Part shown: positions 49,674 through 61,600 of the stretch, in pieces | Position numbering within the stretch: position 1 is the stretch's first letter | How the letters are laid out: every line of letters begins with the position of its first letter | Assembly: GCF_028583425.1 (NCBI RefSeq) | Contig: NC_072791.1 | Span: forward strand, 43,531,368-43,595,367 | Length of the DNA stretch: 64,000 nucleotides | Direction: 5' to 3' | From: Eublepharis macularius | Lineage: Eukaryota; Chordata; Lepidosauria; Squamata; Eublepharidae | The notes under the pieces: model-generated | Databases searched by the model: none | Told to the model about the DNA's origin: nothing | What the model saw: the letters and a program-made list of their open reading frames with translations, nothing else | Made by a program: the position numbers and the translations under genes

Positions 49674-52600
49674 ATGTCGGACGTGCTGGCCGCAGCCGTT
49701 GCCTCCCGGTTCGAACCCCCTGTGGGAGGGGGGCCGCCTGGCGGCGACCGTTGCCTCAGTAGCGCTGAGGGAGAAGAGGAGAGCCGCCAACCGCCGCCTT
49801 CCTCAGGTAACGCGCTGTGCTGGGGCTCTGGGCTTACTGGGGGCGGGCAACTGCCAGACGTGCCAGACTTTCTTCACCTTGGGCCGGGCGGCGCTTTCCA
49901 CTCTCCCTCCCCGCTCCAGTCCTAGCAGCGCTTTCAGTAGTTGTCCGTAAGTCGGAAATCCAACAGGTGCCTCCTCCCCAGTCTTCTGCGACAGAGGATG
50001 ACTCCCCGGATGAATTTCTGTCTGTCATGGCGTTGTTCAAGGCGTGGGAGCGCAGGAGCGACACTCTTTGAGTTTATGAGGGAATCCCTTGAGTTAAAGA
50101 GGCAGCGCTGCGGTGGAGAGGGAGGTTGACATCTGGGAGTGTGTATTGCCTCTCACGGCCAGTGGGGGAAGCCTGGGATGGTTGGTACCATGCCTGCAGG
50201 GTTGGCTAGCATGGCAGGTGCTCAGAGCAAGAATTCTGGGGGGAGGTGGTGGTGGTGGCTTATCTCTGGCCACTTAGACAGACAGTACGAAAAACGATCT
50301 CCACCCTTTCTTCTGATTTTCAGGTGTTATTAGGATCTGAAGGGCAATCCTGGAAGGGCAATCCCTTTCTCCATCTACTTAGTATTTATTTAGTTCACTT
50401 TAATCCTATCATTCTTCTGTTGAGCTCAGGCCAGCAGATATAGTACTCTCCTCTTGCATTTTATCCTCACAACCACCCTGTCAGGTATATTAGACTGAGA
50501 GAGAATCAGTGGTCCGAGGTCACCAAGTAGTAGTCTTGGCAAGTAGGGATTTAAACCTGCATCTCAACTTTCTAATCTTTACATGCTATATGACATGCAG
50601 TTGTATGAATGCAACACCACCTATTGGATAACATCTATGACATCATTTTAATTTTATTTTTACCCAAAAAACTTACATAAGCAAATATTTAAAATTTATC
50701 TGATAGCATTATTCTAGAGCCAATGTGGTATAATGGTTAGAGTGTTGGACTAAGATCTGAGAGGGCCAGGTTCAAATTCTCACTCTGCCCTGGAAGCTTG
50801 CTGAGTGGTTTTGGGCCAGTGACTCTCAGCCTAACCTACCTCACATGGTTGTTGTGAGGATTAAATGGAGAACAATATAAACTACTTTGGGTCCCTACTG
50901 GAGAAAAAAGTAAATAAACAAATAAAACTGACTCTTTCTCCTGAACACATCTCTTTACACAATAAATTTCCCTGTTTAATGTATTTTTGTGACCATTTGT
51001 AAGAAATCAATATATACCAAAGACTTTTTGGCATTTTAATACATCTGCTACCCTCTTGCCATCAAGTTGCAGCTGACTTATGGCTACTCCTTAGGATTTT
51101 CAAGGCAAGAGATATTCAGAAGTGGTTTGCCATTGCCTGCCTCTGTAGAGCAAGCCTAGACTTTCTCGGTGGTCTCCCATTCGAGTACTAACAAGAGCTG
51201 ACCCTGCTTAGCTTCCAGTATCTGACAAGATTGGGCTAGCCTGGACTATGCAGGTCAGTGTATATCCCCTTTAGGGCAAGATAATTTGAAATCTTGGGGG
51301 AGGAGGGAGCTTTCCCTTAATACACATTTTGGATTTGCAACTTTGCACTACTTTCTTCTATTCCAGGCAAGAAAGCCTGCACAATGCTTAAGCCAGCACA
51401 TAAATTTAGCAGCACATTGCTAGTAGATTACCCACCTGTTGATGTACTTGCGTGCTGGAATGAGTCTTCAGTGAGCACTTTCCTGGAAGCATTTTTTATT
51501 TGTACACATGACTTGCATCATCTTTCCTTTGTGCTGATTTGTTCCTCTGAATTCACAGCCATGATGTACAGGAAAAAGCCATGCATGTGAATGAACTCAA
51601 AGAAAAGCTTAGGTGCTGCTGACCATTGATGGTGGAGAGTACCATCAAATCATAGCTGACTATGGTGACCCCTGCTGTAGTTTTCAAGACAAAAGATTAA
51701 CAGAAGTGGTTTGTCATTACCTGCCTCTGCATTCATCTTCCCAGCCAGTTACTAACTGAGGCTATCCCTGCTTAGCTTCCAAGATCTGACAAGACAGGGC
51801 TTACCAAGGCTATTCAGGTCAGGGTGGTGACCATTAGAGGTGCTCTGTGGTAAGTGTGTGTTGGGTGAGCAGAATTGTTGCATACAAAACCCTGGGAAAT
51901 GTGTACCCACGGAAAAAATTGTTGACATTGATGTAAAAGCTGGTGCTTGTTTTGTGACCTGCTGCTCTAACCTAATTATTGTTTGCCAAAGATGCCGCAC
52001 CAAACAAGTAGAAAATAGTAGAAATGGTAGAAAATAAAAGGATGTCGCAGAATTTGTTTAATAGACTGATAACCCAAACTAAACAATTATTACAGAAAAA
52101 ATAGAACAGTATTGAAAAGAGGAGCCGGAAGACTCTTATGCTGTGTACGATGAGTGCAGTATCCCTCGATGTTGCATTTATCATCCAAGAAATAATTTGG
52201 CTGACATCTTTGTCTGTTAACTGTCCTCTTATGCTGTAAAATTGCTTGTTTCATAGGCTTGTTTGTGAGTAGTCTGTCTCTAATAGCTTCTGTTTCCTTG
52301 GGGATTGGATTGTTTGATTTTTTTCCCCTACTAAGATACCAGCTGCTCTTTAATTAGGTGAATGTACCTTGCTGTAATAATTGCATCATATAACAAACGG
52401 TAACAACATTGCCATAAAGGGTTTTTTGCTTTCTTGTTTTTGTGCACCAGTGGTGATTTTTTTAACGATCTCAGGTGTGCTAATAGCATAAAGGGAATGC
52501 AGTAGGCTCCATTAAGTAATGGTTAAATATTAAGTCCTAGGAACAGTGAGTTCTAAGTTTTGCTTCTGGTATTACATCTGATTTTCAATAGGACGTATAC

Positions 52601-55600
52601 AAAGGTCTGTTTGCCCTGCTTGCAGTACAGGGTTTTCTTGTAACCTAGTGCAGAATCATAGCTAAAAGACTGAGCTATGAATCAGGATGTTCCCTATTCA
52701 GATCTTATCTCTATCATGTACTTGCCAGTTAGATTTAGGCAAGCCACAATCTCTGTCTTCCCTCTGCAGTAGAGTCATGTACCCTGCAGGATGGTTATTA
52801 TAAATAATACTAGAAACAGAGCCCGTTGTGCAAATAAATACAATGGGCTCTAGAAAGCTGGGGCTGGGGAGGGCTGGTGGTGGGGTTGGGAAGGGCTGGC
52901 AGTTGGGGGGCAAGGGGGGTCTGGGGAGAAGTGAGAAGCAGGAGGGGTTTGGGGAGGGCTGGCAGATAGGGAGGCAATGGGGGTTTCGGGAGGGTGGAGA
53001 GGCAGGAGGGGTCTGGGGATGGATGGCAGGTAGGGAGGCAATGGGGGTTTGGGGAGGGTGGAGAGGCAGGAGGGGTCTGGGGAGGGCTGGAAGGCGGGGT
53101 ATGGAGCCAGGGAGGGAGGGCAGAGCGGGTTCGCTCTTCCCTCCGCATGCCCGGCTCCAGCAGGCCTCGCCCTGTCCCGAGAGCGCCGCGGTGCGGCGTG
53201 GCTCCGAGGGGGACAGGCGTTTCACCTCTGCCCGGTCCCTGCCAAGAGCGGCAGGGCTCCGAGGGCGACGGGCGTTTCGCCTCTGCCCGGTCCCCGCCAA
53301 GAGCGGTGCGGCTCGGCAAGGCTCCGAGGGCGACGGGCGTTTTGCCTCTGCCCGGTCCCCACCAAGAGAGGCGCAGCGAGGCTCTGAGGGCAATGGGCAT
53401 TTCACCTCCATCCGGTCCCCGCCGAGAGCAACGGGTGTTTCGCTTCCGCCTGGTCCCCGCCGAGAGAGGCGCGGCTCGGCGGGGCTCCAAGGTCGATGGG
53501 CGCTTCGCCTCTGCCCCGTCGCCCGGGCTGCACTGGGGCTTGAGTGTGTCACTCTTCCTGTGCTGCCCTCTTCCTCTAGCTGAGCTACTTAGCCCACACC
53601 CTCCATTGGTGGAGTTCCACAGCACGCTTTTATCCGGGGCCCCCGCCAGGTGCACCAGGATAAATGTGCGTCGTCGGAAAGACGCTGAGAGAATTATGTG
53701 GTAGGATATGTGAAGTCATTACCTGGAATAGGCCTCCTTGCTAGTAAGTGGGGGGAGGGAATTAGCAGCAAGGAGGAAAACTATGCAAGAGGCTTAATGG
53801 CGGGATGTCTCCACTAGTATTTATGGGGTTCTTTCCCCAAGGTAGCAGATGAGACTTGGTGCTTTTAAGGTCAAGGTGTAATTTTATTTAAAGAGGAAAA
53901 CCAGCGCACACACACGAGGCAATTAAAATGGTTGGTACACACACACAGTCCTAGGAAGCTAGCTAGAAGTTGGAATAGAATGAGGGAGGGGAAAGTATAT
54001 TTACCACTCAGAAGAGCAGCATGGTCTGATTACTTGCTGCTGGGGTGTGTAAAAGGAAATGCAAAGCCTCTTCTGGAGCTGCACAAAGGGGCAGTTTGCT
54101 AATGAATGTTAGTTGATGAATTTAGACATCAGAAAATACAGGTTCCCAGAAAGAAATTAATTTATCGGTTCTGATTGATTGCTCCCAAGCTGGGGGTAGG
54201 AAATATAATAATGGGAAGAGGGCATTGGAATGTGCTAATGGCACTATTGTCATGATCTCAAGCCAGTTGCTGGGAAGATAGTAAATCCAATCACCCTAGT
54301 CCTTTGCATTCACATACACATTCCAGGCATACCGGAATCTCTTGGGCTTGGCCCAGCAACATTCTGCCTAGCCAGTTTGGAATTTCCCCTGATGCAGACC
54401 AAGCTGCATTAATCCAGGGGTCCTGTGACCTTTATATCACAGGTCTGTATTAACGGTATATCAAATATGGTGGAGTCTAGGGCCGACCGCTTAAAGTGAA
54501 CATTTTTAGTGCTATAAAATCAGCGTCATCTATTTTCTGTGTTATGATTTTTCCTTTGCTTATGTGCTTCTAGCAGACATATGGAGAGGTGGCATATATT
54601 TTAAAAAAATAAATATAAATGTCTAGCATTATTTTTAGCAGGGTGGATAAAAATCAATGATTTTTTTTTAAAAAATCAAAAAATCAGATTTTTTTGATTA
54701 AATCGGATTTTTTTGATTTAAATCGGATTTTTTTAAAATAAAATGCTTTTTGAGGAAAATATATTACCATCCAAAGGTTATTCCATCATGAAATAAAGAT
54801 TAGTTTTTAATTATGTAGAATAAGGCTAATTTTTTTGGTAAATAAATTCCATTAATCCATTCACAATGTCATGCTCTTCCAGAGGTTTTTGTAAGATTAT
54901 TGGGCAGTTTCTCTGCCTACAAGATATTATCACAGATGCTTGGTTTTGCAGTTCTCAAAACTGAATTTGTGTCAGCTCAGCAGAGATCACATGCCTCTTC
55001 TTCACAGCAAAAATGTTATAACATGAACAGAGTTGAGAAAAAGACCTTAAAGACAATGCTGCAAATGTATCCAAGATGAGAAGAAATTTAGAAGAGCAGG
55101 AAGGGAATACAAAGCTAATAACATATGGCTGCAGTGCTCATTTGCTGCACCTCTTAGCCAAAGACTTAAGTGTTCCAGAAATAAAGACTAATGTTGTTGA
55201 AATTGCTAAATACTTCTGTAACAATCATTTTGCTGCAGCAGCTCTGAAAAGGATGGGTGGAACCAAGCTAATGCTCCCACAAGATGTTAGATGGAACTCT
55301 GTGGTGGACTGTTTTGAGCAGTATATCAAGAACTGGCCTATTCTGATGACAGTTTGTGAACAATCTTCATCTACTTGCATATTAAAGTTATACCAGCAAG
55401 AATTAGTCTTTATGTAGAAAACTATGATTTAAATCAAGCCTTACTGACTAGTGATTTAAATCGTGATTTAAATCGTGATTTAAATCAGTTTGATTTAAAT
55501 CAAATCCACCCTGATTTTTAGGAGTAAAGGATGCTTCATATATGTTTAGCTGTCCCATACCTCTGTCAGCATGCAAAGAATGTTGAATATTTTCTTTTAA

Positions 55601-58600
55601 AGCCAGGTACATTTGTTGCTAAAGTATCAGTTGTGGTATTGGCTGAGATAGACCAAAACTGGGGAGCTTCCTAGATTTTTGAGAAGATGGACTTATTTCT
55701 GCTTGAACACTTAATAAAGCTTTGTGCGCTTTTCCTTTGAAATATTTTTCCCACTGCAGCTGTGAGAGGTTTAGGACACTTGCTTATGTTTTGGTTCCAT
55801 ATAATTAAATTCCACAACTGTGGGTAGAAGTCTTCTTGCCAAGATGTATCTTTTCTCCGTGTTTCTGTTTGTTTGTTTTTCATGCTCATTGATCCCCATA
55901 ATGTTGAAGCTGTTGATGGCTCTGCTGTCTGAATTTTGTGTGGATAATTATGTTGTGTATAATTTGTATACCCGATCAAAAAACCCAAGCCCATCCTACA
56001 CCAAAGAGGGACCTCCCTATTCTGTGACCTATTTATACAACCAGTACTAAAATCACATTGCTGGCCCTCTGGAATTCCTGTTCAATGCTCTCTTTCAGTA
56101 CTTTGTTAGTCGCTACCCATACCTTTTCATCCTTATCTTCACAACAATAAATGGTATACATGTGCATTTTTTAAAATTAAAAAGTCAATTCAGAAATTCT
56201 TGGGGTTCTGAGTAGGAATGCCAAAATCTGTACTTGTCTAATCTTATCTGTAGTACATTTTATAAAAGATTTCTGTTCTGAGCTGGTTGTTCTTTCAGTT
56301 TGCACAATTCATCAGTTATGCAAGATGGTTTGCTTTTTATTTAAAGTCCAGAATAGGAGAGGAATAATCAAATTAGTTGAAGCTTTGTGATAATGGTTTG
56401 CCAAATATTCCTTGTTTAGGGCAGCTAAACAGAAGTCTATAAAACTAGGCAAAAGAGCAAAATGATTTCCCAAATGACTTAAAGTACTAGGAATAAAAGC
56501 CTCAGAATTGATTTTTCTCAAACCAGTTTGGAAACTGGTTCTTTAATTGCTTCTTTGTATAGTCAAGCCTTTGAGAAGCCTCATGGGCACTTCAGGAATC
56601 AATGCTATTCATTCATCTGTTTTATAGTCATCACTTCTTGCGCAAGCTGTAAGCCTTAACAAGACTTACAATGCAGGGAGCTTAGAAGGATGTAACTATT
56701 TAGGACTGCCCTGTTAAGATGATATTTCATACTCAAACTTCATTGCCTCGCCAAAGTGTTATATGTACTTGTTTGCTATGCACTAGCAACATCTGATTTG
56801 TCTACAGCAAATTATGCTAAATGATGCACCATCTGTGAATGTATGTGTCCCATGAGTGAGCAGAAGTACTGAACAAATATGGAATCTGGTAGGCAAAGCC
56901 AGATCAGTCATAGAATATCCTGGGCACATCTCCAGCACACTTATGACTGTACTGATACTGGTGTTTTCACCCAACATTATGTGTATTCTGCACCTTCCCG
57001 GTGCTAGTGTAGATTGGTATCTAATGCAGAAATTGGTACCCTAGAAGGCTTAGCATTTTTAGAAGCAATTTCTAGCTCATACAGCTGTAAGAACATGAAG
57101 GCACTGTCTGGAAAAATCCTAAGCAGGAGAAGGACTGAACAGAACAGTCAAGGAATGAGATGTATAGTGAAATCATAAGCAGAGTTACTCCAGTCTAAGC
57201 CCATTGAAATTCCTCTTTCAAATTATATTTCAGCCATGAGTTCAGTATGTAGCTTTAGGCAGTATGTAGCTTTAGGCACTTTTCTCTCAACCTCTATCTT
57301 AATGTAGAGATAATACATACTGGCTCATCCTGCAGGGCTGTTGTAAGGGTTACAAAATAAAGTCTGTAAAGCACTTTGAAGATTCTAATAGAATACATTT
57401 TTAAAATGTAGAATGATTTCTTTTATATTGATACACAGGATACTTTGGCAATCGCCATGGTATTTTTCTTTGTAATGACTGAAATCTGGACTTTAGTGCA
57501 TGAAATTTATTTTTATGTATTTAAAATATTTTTAAGCCTACCTTTCTCCAAGACTACTAGAACCCAAGGCTGCCAGTAGTATTTGTTTCCAGATCCTACC
57601 CCAAACGTTACGTTAATGAGTAATGAAAATTTTATACTGTTGCTATGTAAATAATATTATTTGCCTGGGTTGTAATTGACTCTAGTTTACAGCAGTCTGA
57701 TCTCTGCCTGATGTTCTCTGTTCAGAAAGAAAAGATTTAATGATACATAGAGTGTTTCTCACAAGTTATGTGCCCTGAGTTTGATGTTGTTGGGAAATGG
57801 GTTTTATCTTGCTTCCCCTCATCATTGTGGATTCGTGCACCTCCTGGCATTTCCCTGGCTCTTCTCCGATCTTTCTCAAACTTGCTTTTCTCCAGTTTTA
57901 AGAAAGATCACAGCACAGCCTGGATGGATGTGGGTTGAAATGTTCAGATTTTCCTGGTTCTGCCTACACAGCAGCCATTTCCCCCGTTGTAGCTATCTCC
58001 CTCTCTCTACTGCAGAGGATCTTTCTCTTTTTTTAATTGGCAATTTAATAGTTTTATAGCGATAGACCATTATAACAAAATGCTTATTTAATAATAAGTA
58101 AATATCAAATATGCATCAGGTTCTCTGAATTCCCAGCTTTCATTTAAAAAAAAGTCTCTAACAACTTTCCTTGTGAAGATACATGTGCTAGAAACGTGCT
58201 TTTCTAAAAAATGGAAGCTGGGAACTCAGAATCTGAATTGTGTTTTGGTATAATGGTATATCGATAAAACACATATTAAATTGCCAGTGAAAACACCTAC
58301 CTAGGAAACCTGCTGCTTAGAAACCCTGCCACCAATATGCTGTATTAGCAGCTGCAGCAGCAGCAACTGGGAAACTACACAACCCAGTCCCCGTGTGGAA
58401 AACACCATTATCATCCTTTATCCTTCTCCCTTTTCTAGAAAGTTCATCCCATCATTTGATATTGGGCTTTGTATGATTCTCAGATGTCTCTGAGTGCTGG
58501 AAATATCCCTGATTTCTATCAAGATATTTGCTGGAGTGGTTTTTGTAGTTGTTTTTAAGCTTATCTCATCCTTCCACTGTTCGACCCTTTTCGCACTTAC

Positions 58601-61600
58601 GGTTTAAACCGCCATTTATGAGCATTCGCCCCGATCGCAGTGGCTTCGGCATTGCACCTGTTCATTTCACACTGTCCACTGCAATTTCGATTTGGTGTCT
58701 GTGCTTCATTTCAAAACCTCGGTGCAATTTTGGGCTTTTGGGGCCTTGCAATTCACGTCACACTTTTTTAAAAAAGATTGAGCATGCGTAGTAACATTGC
58801 AATGTTGGAACCCTTCCCCCCTTTTTGCTGATTGGGCTGTCCCCTACCCACTGGAGAGGCAATTGGTGGCAGAGTTCTGGGGGAAAACATGTACCGCTCT
58901 CATTTTTTAAAATCAAGCCAGGAAAGGGTTAAAATGCTGCCGATTAATCTCCTCCCAGGAAGCAGAGGCTTGTTTCCAAAGGGCTGTGCAAAATGCTTGG
59001 GTTTTTTCCTCCTCTTTAGCAAAGTCTGAAACATGCCTGGGAGGGAGGGAAAAGCAGCCATTTAATCTTTTCCTGGCTTTTAAAGCCAGGAAGAAAGTGC
59101 AGGAACATTACAATGTTGCAACCCATTCTTGTCTTAAAAAAAAAAAAGAATGTGTGTGCATGCCCTAAGGGAGGAAGGAGAAAGCAGCTATTTAACACTT
59201 TCCTTGATTTTAAAGCCAGGAAGAAAGTGCAGGAACATTACAACGTTGCAACCCATTCTTGTCTTTAAAAAAAAAAAAGAATGTGTGTGCATACCCTAAG
59301 GGAGGAAGGAGAAAGCAGCTATTTAACACTTTCCTTGATTTTAAAGCTAGCAGGGAATTAGCAGCAAGCTTAGAAATCATTCCTGGCTTTTGAGAAAAAA
59401 AAAAAACAGCATGCATATGGAAGGAAATCAACGAAGAAGCAGCCTTATGACCCTCAGCTCGCTTTACTAAAAAAAATGGTGGACAAGGAGTTCAGAGAGC
59501 TGAGGAGGGTGGGAGTGGTTAATTCTGCACAAACCAATCAGCTCCCAGGGAAAAGGAGAGGGGGGGGGGAGAGAAGCAAAAAGGAGGCAAAAGTGTTCAC
59601 ATTAGCAAAATGCGGGCCAGCTGCCAGTCGGCAGCAAACTTAAAAAAACATCGGGGTATGTCCGCAGGGGGAAAAATCGGGGATACAGCGGACAAAAAGC
59701 GGGACTGCATCCCATGACTGCTTTTAAGTGTGAAAACCTTGCAAACATGGGATGTGGAACAGGTACAAACGCGCTCTAAAAACCGAGTGCGAAATGTACC
59801 TTCCTGTTTTTCTCCCCATGTTGATGTTTCTGATTTTCAGGAACAGTCTTGGAGACATTTGGGAGCTGTCCCAATGATAAGCAAATGGGCCTTTGCTTTC
59901 CCTGCTCGTTAGCAGGAAGAAGTAGCTATTGGTTGTTGGGGGTTTTCCGGGCTGTCTTGCCGTGGTCTTGGCATTGTAGTTCCTGACGTTTCGCCAGCAG
60001 CTGTGGCTGGCATCTTCAGAGGTGTAGCACCAAAAGACAGAGATCTCTCAGTGTCACAGTGTGGAAAAGATGTAGGTCATTTGTATCTACTCAGGAGGGG
60101 TGGGGTTGAGCTGAGTCATTCTGTAAGAATGACATTCAGTCTACTTTGTCAGACTGCACAGGGAAGCCATTGAAATTCACAAGCATAAGCAAAACTTCAA
60201 CAGGAAAGAAGAAACCTTAAGAATGAACAGAGCATGGGCTCCAGTTCTGAAAAACACCAGGCCAACAAAACACTCCACACCCGACAATAGCCCTGCAGAG
60301 AAGATTAGCACATCAAGCACCAATCCATATGCAAAAGAACCGCCTCAGGATACAGTGAAGCCTCCCGCCATTAGCATTCCACACCCTGGGAAACTCTTAC
60401 AGAATGACTCAGCTCAACCCCACCCCTCCTGAGTAGATACAAATGACCTACATCTTTTCCACACTGTGACACTGAGAGATCTCTGTCTTTTGGTGCTACA
60501 CCTCTGAAGATGCCAGCCACAGCTGCTGGCGAAACGTCAGGAACTACAATGCCAAGACCACGGCAAGACAGCCCGGAAAACCCCCAACAACCATCGTTCT
60601 CCGGCCGTGAAAGCCTTCGACAATACACAGAAGTAGCTATTGTCAGACAGATCTGCAGTTGGCTGGTACAGGTAGCATGGAATGCTTGTTATGAAGTAAT
60701 CCTGTACTAAGATAGTAACTAAAAACAACTTGATAAGATTTCCTAAAAATAGATTTGCTTAACTCTCTGTGGAAGCTGCCTCAGATTTCAACTTCATTCA
60801 AAGCCCATACATCTCCATAAAATGGTTCACATGCTTTTGATGTCCCTAGTTTTCAAGGCCTGGATATTGCTGAAAATAATGACTTTTCTGCCTTCTCCTT
60901 CCCACTGCAGCTCAGAATGCTGCTTCTGCAGGATGGGATCCCCAGAAATTTCATGAAGGGAGAATTGGAACTGCCATCAAAGGTGTAAATTGGCAAAAAA
61001 TCACCCCTCCCCCCAATTCTACAGAAATTGTCCATGGGATCTAACTCAAGTGTGTGGCCAGCTGGGTGACCTTGGGTCAGTCACAGCTCTTCCAGAGCTC
61101 TCTCGACCCCACCCACCTCACAGGGAGATTGTTGTGGGGATAATAATAGCATACTTTGTAAACTGCTCTGAGTGGGTGTTAAGTTGTCCTGAAGGACAGT
61201 ATATAAATCAAATGTTGTTGTCATTGTAGTTATTTATTTTGTTATAATTATTATTAGGGTAAGGGCACTTTTTTTCAAATAGATGGATGTTCTTCTTAAT
61301 CCTGTAACTTGAAAATATTTTCTCTGGAGCTGCCTTATCTATTTTCTCTTTGTTAGAGGCTTTCAGTAACCAGATCTGTCAATCTTCTAGCTTCAGTAAG
61401 CATTTGTGTCTTTAGGCTTATGCAATATCAGTCTTTGAAATCTAGACATTGCCTGTGTTCATCCTGTAACGTAAACAGGTTTTAAGGAAGTAGAGAATAC
61501 ATTTTAAATAACAGTTCTGATATAAATGCTCCTCTGCCAGCCCTTAAAATCTTCTTCTGGGGCCCTGCGTAGTCTGTATTTGCTTTTGGAGGTGAGGCAG

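Noticed and set aside
49387-49950. Open frames of 170 and 187 codons in the CpG island
   Set aside because: Composition effect of GC-rich promoter DNA. Only the part from 49674 in one frame matches TMED8.
52698-53704. Overlapping open frames of 236-284 codons on both strands, rich in Pro/Arg/Gly
   Set aside because: They arise from GC-rich tandem repeats lacking stop codons in several frames at once; no domain and no splice context.
53708-54630. Possible fossil long terminal repeat
   Set aside because: No partner copy, no flanking duplication and no diagnostic ends could be found by eye.
60371-60710. Open frames of 60-85 codons over the Penelope-like units
   Set aside because: Antisense shadows or the tail of the element; not host genes.
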